DNA from: RUG11237 sp050874665
Lineage (GTDB): Bacteria; Bacillota; Clostridia; Lachnospirales; Lachnospiraceae
Reading direction: 5' to 3'
Length of the DNA stretch: 64,000 nt
Assembly: GCA_050874665.1 (NCBI GenBank)
Contig: JBNMLC010000009.1
Coordinates: 1 to 64,000 of the forward strand
Of this stretch, positions 51,366-61,386 are shown in pieces. The stretch's first letter is position 1; the number at the start of each line of letters is the position of its first letter. The notes beneath the pieces are model-generated. The model was not told the origin of the DNA, did not search any database, and saw only the letters and a list, made by a program, of their open reading frames with translations. A program made the position numbers and the translations under genes.

Positions 51366-52685
51366 ATGATTAAAGTAGTTAAGTTTGGTGGCAGTTCACT
51401 TGCCAGTGCAGAACAGTTTAAAAAGGTAGGAGATATTATTCATGCAGACGAAAGCAGAAAATATGTAGTACCTTCTGCACCGGGAAAAAGACATTCTAAC
51501 GATACAAAAGTTACGGATATGTTATATGCCTGTTATAATGCAGTGGCAGAGGGTAAAAAGTACAAAGAACTGTTAGACCGTATTAAAGATAGATATAATG
51601 AAATTATTAATGGATTAGGATTAAAGCTTTCCTTAGAAGAAGAATTTAAACTCATTGAAAAGAAATTCTTAGAGGGTGCCGGAACGGATTATGCTGCATC
51701 GCGTGGAGAATACTTAAACGGTATTATCATGGCGAATTACTTAGGCTACGAATTTATTGATTCAGCAGAGGTGATTTTCTTTAACGAAGCTGGTGAGTTC
51801 CTTGCAGAAAAGACAAATGTTGTCCTGGCAAAAAGATTAAAAGGTATAGAACGTGCCGTTATCCCGGGATTTTATGGCTCAAAAGAAAACGGAGAAGTAA
51901 AAACATTCTCCAGAGGTGGCTCAGACATTACAGGTTCAATTGTTTCCAAAGCAGTAAAAGCTGATCTTTATGAAAATTGGACAGATGTATCCGGTTTCCT
52001 TGTGGCTGACCCGAGAATCATTGATAATCCTGAAGTTATTACAACCATTACTTATAAAGAATTACGAGAACTTTCTTATATGGGAGCTACCGTATTACAC
52101 GAAGATGCTATTTTCCCGGTACGTAAGGAAGGAATTCCAATCAATATCCGTAACACAAATGCACCGGAAGATGAAGGTACGATGATTGTAGAAAGCACTT
52201 GTCGTCAGCCAAAATTTACCATCACAGGTATTGCAGGTAAAAAGGGCTTTGTGGCAGTTAATATCGAAAAAGATATGATGAACTCAGAGATTGGTTTTGG
52301 AAGAAAAGTATTAGAAGCATTTGAAAAAAATAATATTTCCTTCGAACATGTTCCATCTGGAATCGATACAATGACAGTATTTGTTCATCAGCCGGAATTT
52401 GAGGGAAAAGAACAGGCAGTTTTATCAGAAATTCATCGTGTGGCAAGTCCGGATTCGATTGAATTAGAATCAGATCTTGCACTGATTGCAGTAGTGGGAC
52501 GTGGCATGAAGTCTACGCGAGGAACCGCAGGAAGAATTTTTGCAGCATTAGCACACGCAAATGTAAATGTAAAAATGATTGATCAGGGTTCTAGTGAGCT
52601 TAACATTATTATCGGTGTAAGCAATAATGATTTTGATACTGCAATCAAAGCAATTTATGATATTTTTGTAACGGTTCAGTTATAA
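51366..52685 (+). CDS. lysC: Aspartate kinase
   Basis: The enzyme phosphorylates aspartate, opening the pathway to lysine, threonine and methionine. The 439-residue protein begins VVKFGGSSLASAEQF, with the KFGGSS nucleotide motif, FSRGGSDITGS, and two C-terminal ACT domains (about 300-435) expected to bind a feedback amino acid. It supplies homoserine for the metY reaction upstream. AGGAGG precedes the ATG. Confidence 0.95.
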   Translation: MIKVVKFGGSSLASAEQFKKVGDIIHADESRKYVVPSAPGKRHSNDTKVTDMLYACYNAVAEGKKYKELLDRIKDRYNEIINGLGLKLSLEEEFKLIEKKFLEGAGTDYAASRGEYLNGIIMANYLGYEFIDSAEVIFFNEAGEFLAEKTNVVLAKRLKGIERAVIPGFYGSKENGEVKTFSRGGSDITGSIVSKAVKADLYENWTDVSGFLVADPRIIDNPEVITTITYKELRELSYMGATVLHEDAIFPVRKEGIPINIRNTNAPEDEGTMIVESTCRQPKFTITGIAGKKGFVAVNIEKDMMNSEIGFGRKVLEAFEKNNISFEHVPSGIDTMTVFVHQPEFEGKEQAVLSEIHRVASPDSIELESDLALIAVVGRGMKSTRGTAGRIFAALAHANVNVKMIDQGSSELNIIIGVSNNDFDTAIKAIYDIFVTVQL

Positions 52686-52705
52686 AATATAAGCAAAAAA
52701 TATCT

Positions 52706-52746
52706 AAGGCCATAACATCCGATAAACGCAGATGCTATGGCCTTTT
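52706..52746 (+). terminator. terminator after lysC
   Basis: AAGGCCATA/TATGGCCTT (9 bp) with an inner CATC/GATG helix is followed by TT. Confidence 0.75.
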
Positions 52747-52775
52747 CATAAAGAATAAAGAAAGGAAAAGATTGA

Positions 52776-54134
52776 ATGGTAGAATTTGGAGAATGGAATG
52801 GAATTGTAGAGAGATTGGCACATTCATGTGAAGTGAATTGTCGGATAGAACAGGAATTATACGATAGATACGATGTAAAGAGAGGTTTGAGAGATAAATC
52901 AGGAACAGGAGTGCTTGCAGGGCTTACAAAGGTTTCACATATACAGTCCTTTGAAGAAAAAGATGGAAAGAAAGTTCCGTGTGAAGGAAAGTTATTATAT
53001 CGGGGATATAATATTGTAGACCTTGTAAAAGGAGATATTTTAGATAAAAGATTTGGGTTTGAAGAAATCGCATATTTGATTTTGTTTGGAGAACTTCCCA
53101 ATACAGAACAATTAGAAACCTTTAAGCATTTACTGGCAAAGAGCAGAACACTACCTACGAACTTTGTGAGAGATGTGATTATGAAAGCTCCAAGCAAGGA
53201 TATGATGAATTCTATCTCAAAAAGTGTATTGACACTGGCATCCTATGATGAGAATGTATCAGATTTGTCGATTTCTAATGTGTTAGGGCAATGCCTTATG
53301 TTAATTAGCGTATTTCCGATGCTGGCGGTGTATGGATATCATGCATACAATCATTATGAAAAAGATGAAAGTTTTTATATTCACAGACCGGACGAAAATC
53401 TTTCTATGGCAGAAAACTTTTTACGTTTATTAAGACCAGATATGAAATATACAGCTCTAGAGGCAAGGGTTTTGGATATTGCCTTTGTACTTCATATGGA
53501 GCATGGCGGTGGAAATAATTCAACATTTACAACGCATGTGGTTTCTTCTTCCGGTACAGATACTTACTCTGCAATTGCGGCTGCACTTTCTTCTTTGAAA
53601 GGACCAAAACATGGTGGTGCCAATATTAAAGTGGTAGAAATGATGAATGATTTAAAGAAGAACGTAAAAGACTTAAAAGACGATGAACAGATTTCGGATT
53701 ATTTAAGAAAACTTTTGAACAAAGAAGCTTTTGATAAAAAAGGCCTGATTTATGGAATGGGACACGCAGTATATTCTATTTCAGACCCGAGAGCTACCAT
53801 CTTTAAAGGATTTGTGGAACAGCTATCTGACGAAAAAGGTAGAAAAGATGAGTTTGAATTGTATTCTAAAATAGAACGTCTTGCACCAAAGATTATCGGA
53901 GAAGAACGTTCCATTTATAAAGGCGTGAGTGCAAATGTTGATTTTTACAGTGGCTTTGTATACAGTATGTTGGATATTCCGCTGGAATTATATACACCGA
54001 TGTTTGCGATTGCAAGAATTGTAGGCTGGAGTGCTCATAGAATCGAAGAATTAGTGAATGTAGATAAAATTATTCGTCCTGCGTATAAGAGTATCACAGA
54101 AGAAAGAGAATATCGTCCAATGGATGAACGTTAA
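52776..54134 (+). CDS. citZ: Citrate synthase
   Basis: Citrate synthase joins acetyl-CoA and oxaloacetate, here probably to supply 2-oxoglutarate for glutamate in a strict anaerobe. The 452-residue protein is longer than the common 370-430 and resembles the clostridial citrate/methylcitrate synthase group. Catalytic-site stretches are LHMEHGGGNNSTFTTHVVSS, LKGPKHGGAN and GMGHAVYSISDPR. No separate promoter was found in the short gap after lysC. aconitase and isocitrate dehydrogenase are not nearby. Confidence 0.92.
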   Translation: MVEFGEWNGIVERLAHSCEVNCRIEQELYDRYDVKRGLRDKSGTGVLAGLTKVSHIQSFEEKDGKKVPCEGKLLYRGYNIVDLVKGDILDKRFGFEEIAYLILFGELPNTEQLETFKHLLAKSRTLPTNFVRDVIMKAPSKDMMNSISKSVLTLASYDENVSDLSISNVLGQCLMLISVFPMLAVYGYHAYNHYEKDESFYIHRPDENLSMAENFLRLLRPDMKYTALEARVLDIAFVLHMEHGGGNNSTFTTHVVSSSGTDTYSAIAAALSSLKGPKHGGANIKVVEMMNDLKKNVKDLKDDEQISDYLRKLLNKEAFDKKGLIYGMGHAVYSISDPRATIFKGFVEQLSDEKGRKDEFELYSKIERLAPKIIGEERSIYKGVSANVDFYSGFVYSMLDIPLELYTPMFAIARIVGWSAHRIEELVNVDKIIRPAYKSITEEREYRPMDER

Positions 54135-54141
54135 AGAAGAG

Positions 54142-54167
54142 CTGTCTCATTTTGAGGCAGTTTTTTT
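54142..54167 (+). terminator. terminator after citZ
   Basis: CTGTCTCA/TGAGGCAG (8 bp with one G-U) with a 3-nt loop is followed by seven T residues. Confidence 0.9.
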
Positions 54168-54232
54168 ACATTACCTAGTTATTCTGGATAATGGAAAAAG
54201 GACAAATGTCGAAAAATGTAAAATGAAATTAA

Positions 54233-54261
54233 TTGACTATTTCAGGGAAAAAATGCATACT
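54233..54261 (+). promoter_or_regulatory. candidate promoter of the sensor kinase gene
   Basis: TTGACT (54233-54238) and CATACT (54256-54261) are 17 nt apart, about 38 nt before the chosen GTG start. Confidence 0.45.
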
Positions 54262-54298
54262 TAAGCAGTGGATAAAAACAAATAAGGTGGTGCTATGC

Positions 54299-56479
54299 GT
54301 GAAAAATAAGTTGATTACAAAGGAACGGAAGGGAATGTTCTTCTTGACAATAGGGTGCGTTCTGATCACGATTGTTCTTTTGTATGAAATTGTACTGCAG
54401 GCGAATGAAAGCATGAGAGAAGAGACTACAAAGCATATTGTAGAGATAGCAGAGCAGGTAAGACTGCATATTGATTTGCGAACCAGGGTCAGTTGGGATA
54501 TGATTCAAAACGTGGAAGAAATGTTGCAAATCACAGAAAACGTATCGGATAAAAGTGTGGATGGATATCTTCAATACGAGAAAAACATGTGGAAATTTGA
54601 GAACATATTTCTTATGTCAAATGAATTTACATATTATAATGAAAAAGGCGAATTTAAGGACTTTAAGGTAAAGGAAGAATTATATGCCAGAATGCAGCGT
54701 GGTGAATATATTAACACTATGGCGGTAAAACATGAGGGTCAGAATGTTATTTACTATATGCGTACAATACAGCCGGTCAACTATAAGGATATTACCGTTT
54801 CTTCCGTGGGGCTTTCTTTCTCAATGGAAGAGTTATTGCGAGAAATGAATATGAAAATCTTAGAAGAAGAGGGAAATGCATATTTAATTGATATGCAGGG
54901 AGAGAGCGTCTTATATACGAATGACAAAGTTTTCCGACAGGGAGAAGATGTGCTGGAGGCGTTAAAACAGATTGTTGGTGAAAAAGAAGAAAGTCTGGAA
55001 TATCTAGAAACAATGATTTCGCAACGTGAAAAGGGAGCAGCCTATCTTACTACGAATCAGGGAAAGGCATATGCCATTACGATACCAATGGAGGAGAGCA
55101 ACTGGATTTTGCTGACACTTGTTCCAGAAAAGAGTATTAATGCAAGAGCGAATGATTTTATGATAAAAATAATGCTTTGTGCACTTATGATTATCGGTAT
55201 TGTGGTAACAATATGCATTGGTATATGTAAATTATATGGAAAAAAGATAGAGCAGAGACAAGGCGTGGAAACGTTAAAATACCTAGAACAGGCCTTAGAA
55301 GCAGCGCAACATTCGGAAAAGGCAAAAAGCCGGTTTTTATTAAGTATGTCTCATGATATCAGAACTCCGATGAATGGAATTATGGGAATGAGTATGTTAG
55401 CGAAAGCGAATATACAAAAACGGGAAAAGGTAGAAGACTGCCTGAATAAGATTGATGCGTTGGCGAATCATTTAGTGCAGTTGATTAATGATATATTAGA
55501 TATTTCCCAGATGGAGAATGAAAAGTTCCATTTGAATAATAAGAAATTCTGTCTGATGCATATTATAAATGAAGTGATAGAGCTGACAAAAATTCAGACA
55601 GAAGAGAAAAAACAACAATTTAAGGTTGAGATTGAGGAAAGACTGAATATAGAAGTCTGGGCAGATAGTGTCGGACTCAAGAAAATATTGCTCAATGTAT
55701 TGTCGAATGCGGTGAAATATACAAAAGAAGGAGGAAATATTCTTTTCCGTGCATATAGTGTGAAGTCCAGTGAAAAATTTACAACCGTAATGTTTGTAAT
55801 ACAGGATAATGGAAAGGGAATGGAGAAAGCATATATTAACAAAATTTTTGATGCCTTCACCAGAGAAGAAAAGGAAGATATAAAAACCATTGAGGGAAAT
55901 GGACTTGGAATGGCCATTACAAAGCGATTAGTAGAAGCAATGAATGGTGTTATTTATGTGGAAAGTGAAGTTGGTGTCGGAAGTCGTTTTACTATTGAAT
56001 TGCCTTTTAAAATTGAACAGCCGGAAGAAGTTGCATGTATACAGGAAGAAAAGTCCGATTTTTCCTACCAGTATAAAAAGATTCTTTTAGTGGAGGATAA
56101 TGCGTTAAATGCAGAAATCATGAAGGAAATTCTCAGCATGGCAGGCGCTGCGGTGGAAATTGCATCAAATGGAAAAGCAGCGGTAGATATGTTTGCAAAA
56201 AGCTCTGAAAATTATTATGATTATATATTAATGGATATTCAGATGCCTGTGATGGATGGATACACTGCGGCACAAAAGATTCGTGCCTTAAGTCGTAATG
56301 ATGCAAACAAAATTATTATTCTTGCCATGACGGCACATGTTTTTGCTGAGGATATAGAAAAGGCAAAAGCAGCGGGAATGAATGGGCATGTATCAAAACC
56401 AATAGATATGAAAAGTTTGTCAAAAAAATTAGAAGAATTGGAACATTTAAAATCAAATTCTAAAATTCATCTAAAATGA
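54299..56479 (+). CDS. Hybrid sensor histidine kinase with C-terminal receiver
   Basis: The 726-residue protein has a transmembrane helix near the N-terminus, an outer sensor domain of about 250 residues (dCache-like by layout), and a second helix near 290-310. Then come a HisKA domain with phospho-acceptor H352 (SMSHDIRTPMNG), an HATPase domain (NVLSNAVKYTKEGG, DNGKGM, GNGLGMAI), and a receiver with phospho-acceptor D646 (LMDIQMPVMDGYTA). No Hpt domain or partner regulator is adjacent, so it belongs to an unknown phosphorelay. GTG 54299 after AAGGTGGTG is the likely start; the frame also opens at a TTG further up. Confidence 0.9.
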   Translation: MKNKLITKERKGMFFLTIGCVLITIVLLYEIVLQANESMREETTKHIVEIAEQVRLHIDLRTRVSWDMIQNVEEMLQITENVSDKSVDGYLQYEKNMWKFENIFLMSNEFTYYNEKGEFKDFKVKEELYARMQRGEYINTMAVKHEGQNVIYYMRTIQPVNYKDITVSSVGLSFSMEELLREMNMKILEEEGNAYLIDMQGESVLYTNDKVFRQGEDVLEALKQIVGEKEESLEYLETMISQREKGAAYLTTNQGKAYAITIPMEESNWILLTLVPEKSINARANDFMIKIMLCALMIIGIVVTICIGICKLYGKKIEQRQGVETLKYLEQALEAAQHSEKAKSRFLLSMSHDIRTPMNGIMGMSMLAKANIQKREKVEDCLNKIDALANHLVQLINDILDISQMENEKFHLNNKKFCLMHIINEVIELTKIQTEEKKQQFKVEIEERLNIEVWADSVGLKKILLNVLSNAVKYTKEGGNILFRAYSVKSSEKFTTVMFVIQDNGKGMEKAYINKIFDAFTREEKEDIKTIEGNGLGMAITKRLVEAMNGVIYVESEVGVGSRFTIELPFKIEQPEEVACIQEEKSDFSYQYKKILLVEDNALNAEIMKEILSMAGAAVEIASNGKAAVDMFAKSSENYYDYILMDIQMPVMDGYTAAQKIRALSRNDANKIIILAMTAHVFAEDIEKAKAAGMNGHVSKPIDMKSLSKKLEELEHLKSNSKIHLK

Positions 56480-56501
56480 AAATAAAAAAAATCAAATACT
56501 A

Positions 56502-56529
56502 TTGACAGAGAAAAAAAATCAATTATAAT
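56502..56529 (+). promoter_or_regulatory. promoter of the marR-ABC operon
   Basis: TTGACA (56502-56507) and TATAAT (56524-56529) are perfect boxes 16 nt apart. Confidence 0.8.
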
Positions 56530-56565
56530 ACTTGATGTACTCAATTGTTGAGCATGTCAAGTATT
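56527..56565 (+). promoter_or_regulatory. MarR-type operator or attenuator hairpin
   Basis: AATACTTGA (56527-56535) and TCAAGTATT (56557-56565) are a perfect inverted repeat, with a smaller CTCAA/TTGAG repeat nested inside. It overlaps the -10 and start site, as expected for autorepression by MarR. A T-run directly after it means it could also act as an early terminator. Confidence 0.6.
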
Positions 56566-56616
56566 TTTGCTGTAGAAAAAATGTTATGTGATGATAGACA
56601 GTCTGGAGGTGAAACA

Positions 56617-57072
56617 ATGTGCCCGAAAGAAAATAAGTGTATGGAAACAATGAATAAAATAAGATTGCTTGGAAAAAAGGGAATGAGATCCGATTCACTG
56701 GCGGTGGCGGAATTTTTTGTATTGTTGGAAATTGAACGAATTTCACAGGAAAGAGAAGAATGCGGAATTACAAGTAGTGAATTAGCACAAAGAATGGAAC
56801 AGACGGTATCTTCTGTATCTAAAATGATTAAGAATTTAGAACAAAAAAAATATGTGACGAGAAATCCTTCCCCAAAAGACCGCAGAGTATGTTATATTTC
56901 TGTGACAGAAGAAGGGAAACAGGAGTTAGAAAAGGTAAGAGAGCGACAGGAAAAAATATTACAATATACCAACAAAAAAATGGGCGAAAAAGATATGGCA
57001 GAATTTGAACGCCTCTTAAAAAAATGGTATGCAATTTTAAAAAAGGGAATGGAGGAAATATGGAATGATTAA
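56617..57072 (+). CDS. MarR-family transcriptional regulator
   Basis: The 151-residue winged-helix protein has the MarR pattern: GITSSELAQRMEQTVSSVSKMIKNLEQKKYVTRNPSPKDRRVCYISVTEEGK holds the recognition helix and wing (split here by family reading, about residues 50-100). It probably represses itself and the ABC exporter downstream until a toxic ligand binds. GGAGG at 56604-56608 sets ATG 56617. It overlaps the exporter gene by 8 nt. Two early cysteines (C2, C8) are not conserved features I recognise. Confidence 0.88.
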   Translation: MCPKENKCMETMNKIRLLGKKGMRSDSLAVAEFFVLLEIERISQEREECGITSSELAQRMEQTVSSVSKMIKNLEQKKYVTRNPSPKDRRVCYISVTEEGKQELEKVRERQEKILQYTNKKMGEKDMAEFERLLKKWYAILKKGMEEIWND

Positions 57073-59260
57073 AATTCTGAAATTTGCAAAAAAGTCATGG
57101 TACTGGATGTTGATTATCATTGCACTGCTGTTTGTGCAGGCAGCATGTGATTTGTCCTTGCCACAGTATACATCGGATATTGTAGATGTTGGTATTCAAA
57201 ATGGAGGAATTGAGGAAAGTGTTCCAAAGGCCATGACAGAAACCACATACAATGCAGTAAAGCTTTTTTTGAAAGATGAAACAAAATTAGACGAATATTA
57301 CGATTATCTCGATTTTGGTAAGGAAGAAGAGAAAAAAGAGGAATATTTAGCAGAATATCCGGAATGGAAAGAGGAAAACATTTATGTTTTGAATTTTGAT
57401 TTAGCTAAGGAAAAAGACAAAGGAGAAGAACTGAACCAATTGATACAGATTCCAGGTGCACTGTATTGTATGTTAGATGAAGAAACAAAGGCATCTTTGC
57501 CATTTTTGCCGGAAGAAGCAAGAATGGCTATGGTAAACAGTGCAGAAGAAAAGATGTCTGAAATGGAAGGACTTGTAGGAGATTCTGTTTCTGCAGCGTT
57601 TGTAAAAGCAGCTTATGAAGAATTAGGAATGGATATGGAACAGATACAGATGGATTATCTATTCCATACAGGACTAAAGATGTTATTGATTTCATTGCTT
57701 GGAATGGCAGCCGCAATTATTATCACATTGCTTGCTTCAAGAGTGGCAGCCGTTACCAGCAGGAGTCTGCGTGACAGAACCTTTGAAAAGGTAGTTGGAT
57801 TTTCAAATGCAGAGATGAATAATTTTTCCACTGCATCACTGATCACTAGATGTACAAACGATATTCAACAGATACAGATGGTATTGGTGATGATGCTTAG
57901 AATTGTAGCATATGCGCCTATCATGGGCATTGGAGGTTTGATAAAAGTATTCAAGACAACACCATCAATGGCGTGGATTATCGGAATTGCAGTAATTGCA
58001 ATTATATGTCTTGTTATTATTCTTATGACGGTAGCAATGCCTAAATTTAAGAAAATGCAAGTGCTGGTGGATAAGCTGAATCTGGTATCTAGAGAAATTC
58101 TTACAGGTATTCCGGTAATCAGAGCGTTCAGCCGTGAAAAGCATGAGGAGAAAAGATTTGATGTTGCAAGCCGCAATTTAATGAAAACACAGTTATTTAC
58201 TAACCGGGCTATGGCATTGATGATGCCAACCATGATGTTTATCATGAATGGAATTACTGTTTTGATTATCTGGGTTGGTGCACATGGAATTGATCTGGGA
58301 GATTTACAGGTGGGTGATATGATGGCGTTTATTACCTACACCATGCAGATTGTAATGGCGTTTCTTATGATTACTATGGTATCTGTCATGCTTCCTAGAG
58401 CGGCTGTGGCAGCAAATCGTGTGGACGAAGTGCTGACAAGTAAAACGTTGATTACAAATCCGGAAGTGGAAAAAGTACCGGACGCAACTTTGGGAACGGT
58501 GAAATTTGATCATGTAAGCTTCAAATATCCGGGGGCAGAAGAAAATGTATTAAATAATATAAGTTTTACAGCAAAACCAGGACAGACAACAGCAATCATT
58601 GGAAGTACAGGTGCAGGAAAATCCACTTTGGTTAATTTGATTCCACGATTGTATGATGTGACAGAAGGTGCAATTAAAATTGATGGAATAAATATCAAAG
58701 ATATGAAATTGAAAAAACTTCGTAATATGATAGGGTTTGTTCCACAAAAAGGCATTCTATTTTCAGGAACGATTGATTCAAACCTAAGATTTGGCGCGAA
58801 GGAGGCCTCGAAGGAGCATATAGTGAGTGCGGCAGAAACAGCACAGGCAATGGAATTTATTACAGAAAAACCACAACAGTTTGATTCTCCGATTGCGCAA
58901 GGTGGTGCCAACGTATCAGGTGGACAGAAACAGCGTCTTGCGATTGCCAGAGCTATTGCAAAAAATCCGAAAATATATGTCTTTGACGACAGTTTTTCTG
59001 CATTGGATTATAAAACAGACGTTGCAGTGCGAAAGGCACTTTATGAGAAAGTGAAAGATGACGTAGTTATCATTGTGGCACAGAGAATCAGTACGATTAT
59101 TCATGCAGAAAAGATTATCGTATTAGATGAAGGAAATGTAGTGGGTGTTGGAACTCACGAAGAACTGCTCAAAGACAATGAAGTATATCGTCAGATTGCA
59201 ATGAGTCAGTTGTCAGAAAAAGAACTGGGCATTACAGAATATGGGAAGGAGGAAAAATAA
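57065..59260 (+). CDS. Heterodimeric ABC exporter subunit with degenerate ATP site
   Basis: The 731-residue protein joins a six-helix exporter domain to a nucleotide-binding domain. Walker A is GSTGAGKS (513-520) and the signature NVSGGQKQR is canonical. The catalytic Glu after Walker B is Asp (D642 in FDDSFSALD) and the H-loop His is Gln (Q673 in VAQRIS), so its own ATP site should hydrolyse poorly. Between the first and second helices there is an extra acidic segment of about 160 residues (about 40-200), presumably outside the cell. It is paired with the next gene, its start overlapping marR. Such pairs often export drugs or lipids; substrate unknown. Confidence 0.92.
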   Translation: MIKILKFAKKSWYWMLIIIALLFVQAACDLSLPQYTSDIVDVGIQNGGIEESVPKAMTETTYNAVKLFLKDETKLDEYYDYLDFGKEEEKKEEYLAEYPEWKEENIYVLNFDLAKEKDKGEELNQLIQIPGALYCMLDEETKASLPFLPEEARMAMVNSAEEKMSEMEGLVGDSVSAAFVKAAYEELGMDMEQIQMDYLFHTGLKMLLISLLGMAAAIIITLLASRVAAVTSRSLRDRTFEKVVGFSNAEMNNFSTASLITRCTNDIQQIQMVLVMMLRIVAYAPIMGIGGLIKVFKTTPSMAWIIGIAVIAIICLVIILMTVAMPKFKKMQVLVDKLNLVSREILTGIPVIRAFSREKHEEKRFDVASRNLMKTQLFTNRAMALMMPTMMFIMNGITVLIIWVGAHGIDLGDLQVGDMMAFITYTMQIVMAFLMITMVSVMLPRAAVAANRVDEVLTSKTLITNPEVEKVPDATLGTVKFDHVSFKYPGAEENVLNNISFTAKPGQTTAIIGSTGAGKSTLVNLIPRLYDVTEGAIKIDGINIKDMKLKKLRNMIGFVPQKGILFSGTIDSNLRFGAKEASKEHIVSAAETAQAMEFITEKPQQFDSPIAQGGANVSGGQKQRLAIARAIAKNPKIYVFDDSFSALDYKTDVAVRKALYEKVKDDVVIIVAQRISTIIHAEKIIVLDEGNVVGVGTHEELLKDNEVYRQIAMSQLSEKELGITEYGKEEK

Positions 59261-61137
59261 TGGAAAAACAGAGCAAAACTCCGAAAAGAATGCATGGACC
59301 TATGGGCGGCGGTGCTATGGCAGGTGGTGAAAAGCCAAAAGAATTTAAAAAGACACTGGGCAAGCTGGTAAAGTATTTAAGTAAATATCATGTGGCGATT
59401 ATTATAGTTATGGTATTTGCTGTGGGAAGTACCGTATTTAATGTGGTAGGACCAAAAATATTAGGAAAAGCAACCACAGAAATATTTAACGGTCTTATGA
59501 GCAAGATTAATGGCGGTGCAGGGATTGATTTTACCAAAATTGGAAAACTTCTTCTTATATTATTAGGATTATATGGTCTGAGCACCCTGTTTGGATATGT
59601 GCAGGGATTTGTAATGAGTGGCATTTCCCAGAAAATGTCATTTAAATTAAGAAAAGAATTATCAGAAAAAATGAATCGCCTCCCAATGAGTTACTACGAT
59701 AAAAGAACCTATGGTGAGGTATTATCCAGAATTACGAATGATGTAGATACGCTTGGTATGAGTTTAAATCAGGCAGTTACACAGTTGATTACTTCCGTGA
59801 CTACTATTGTGGGAGTACTCGTTATGATGTTGACGATTAGTCCGTTAATGACTTTAATCGCATTGCTGATTCTCCCGGTTTCAGCCGGCTTGATATCAGT
59901 AATTGTCAAACATTCGCAGAAATATTTCAAGCAGCAGCAAGAATATTTAGGCCATGTAAATGGGCAGATTGAAGAAGTATTTGGCGGTCATAATGTAATA
60001 AAGCTTTTTAATAAAGAAGAAGATGTAATTGACGAATTTAAAAAGACAAATGAGATTTTATATCATTCTGCATGGAAATCACAGTTCTTCTCAGGAATGA
60101 CCCAGCCAATGATGCAGTTTGTGGGTAATCTTGGTTATGTAGCTGTGGCGGTTGTCGGTGGTTATCTGAATATTAAAAAGGTGATTGAAGTGGGGGATAT
60201 TCAGTCATTTATCCAGTATGTAAGACAGTTTACCCAGCCAATTACACAGATTGCCCAGGTATCTAATATGCTTCAGTCTACATTGGCAGCGGCAGAACGA
60301 GTGTTTGAGTTTTTAGAGGAGGACGAAGAAGAGCAGACTGCAAAGCATCATGCGATGATGATAGAGGACGGAAAGGAAAGAAAAGTAACACCGCAGGATT
60401 TAAATGGAAATGTTACATTTGAACATGTGAAATTTGGATACGTATCTGACAAGATAATTATTCAGGATTTTAGTGCGAAGGTAGAAAAAGGACAGAAGAT
60501 TGCAATTGTAGGTCCTACCGGTGCAGGAAAAACGACCATTGTAAAATTGTTGATGAGATTTTACGACTTGAATAGTGGCACTATAAAAATAGATGGTTAT
60601 AATATCAACGATTTTGACCGTAGCGAGTTGAGAGAAGCATTTGGCATGGTATTACAGGAAACCTGGCTGTTTAAAGGAAGCATTATGGAAAATATTCGTT
60701 ATGGAAGATTGAATGCTACAGATGAGGAAGTGATTGCTGCAGCAAAGGCGGCACATGCACATCACTTCATTCAGTCACTTCCGGGCGGATATCAGATGGA
60801 GCTTAATGAAGATGCATCGAACATTTCACAAGGACAAAAACAGCTTTTAACGATAGCAAGAGCCATTCTTGCAGACAATAAACTTCTTATATTAGATGAA
60901 GCTACCAGTTCTGTGGATACCCGTACCGAAGAAAGAATCCAGAAGGCAATGGATAATCTGATGAAAGGAAGAACCAGCTTTGTAATTGCACATCGGCTTT
61001 CCACGATTAAAGATGCAGATTTGATTCTTGTATTAAAAGACGGTGATGTAATCGAGCAGGGAAATCATGAAGAATTGTTAGCAAAAGACGGATTTTATGC
61101 AAAATTATACAATTCGCAGTTTGAACAGACTGCGTAG
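59260..61137 (+). CDS. Heterodimeric ABC exporter subunit with intact catalytic site
   Basis: The 625-residue partner has six transmembrane helices and a nucleotide-binding domain with Walker A GPTGAGKT (418-425), Walker B and catalytic Glu D546-E547 (ILDEATSSVD), and H-loop H578 (IAHRLS). Its signature reads NISQGQKQ instead of LSGGQ. Together with the partner this gives one full site (this Walker A/B plus the partner's SGGQ) and one degenerate site. It starts on the last base of the partner's stop (TAATG). The N-terminus is Gly/Met-rich (HGPMGGGAMAGG). Confidence 0.93.
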   Translation: MEKQSKTPKRMHGPMGGGAMAGGEKPKEFKKTLGKLVKYLSKYHVAIIIVMVFAVGSTVFNVVGPKILGKATTEIFNGLMSKINGGAGIDFTKIGKLLLILLGLYGLSTLFGYVQGFVMSGISQKMSFKLRKELSEKMNRLPMSYYDKRTYGEVLSRITNDVDTLGMSLNQAVTQLITSVTTIVGVLVMMLTISPLMTLIALLILPVSAGLISVIVKHSQKYFKQQQEYLGHVNGQIEEVFGGHNVIKLFNKEEDVIDEFKKTNEILYHSAWKSQFFSGMTQPMMQFVGNLGYVAVAVVGGYLNIKKVIEVGDIQSFIQYVRQFTQPITQIAQVSNMLQSTLAAAERVFEFLEEDEEEQTAKHHAMMIEDGKERKVTPQDLNGNVTFEHVKFGYVSDKIIIQDFSAKVEKGQKIAIVGPTGAGKTTIVKLLMRFYDLNSGTIKIDGYNINDFDRSELREAFGMVLQETWLFKGSIMENIRYGRLNATDEEVIAAAKAAHAHHFIQSLPGGYQMELNEDASNISQGQKQLLTIARAILADNKLLILDEATSSVDTRTEERIQKAMDNLMKGRTSFVIAHRLSTIKDADLILVLKDGDVIEQGNHEELLAKDGFYAKLYNSQFEQTA

Positions 61138-61386
61138 AAAAATAAACGCCTATTGATATCTGTCACATAGCTTATCCATCTTTCTATATTTGACATTGCA
61201 ATGATGGTATTTTGTCTTATTGGGGTGGCTGGCGGCAGTGTTAGTATATCAGATAGGAAAACGGATTTTTTAAAGTTTTAGATAAGTAAATATTGACGAA
61301 ACGAAGGTTATGTGTTTAAATGAAATGCGAATGATAAAATTTAAACATATGACCTTTTTACTTTACTAGAGCATGGAGGAGAGAAT
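61138..61386. promoter_or_regulatory. gap before the hydrogenase, with inverted repeat
   Basis: TTGACG (61293-61298) with TTAAAT (61316-61321), 17 nt apart, is a weak promoter candidate. TGTTTAAAT (61313-61321) and ATTTAAACA (61339-61347) form a perfect 9-bp inverted repeat over it, a possible operator. No gene or terminator was seen in the rest. Confidence 0.4.
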
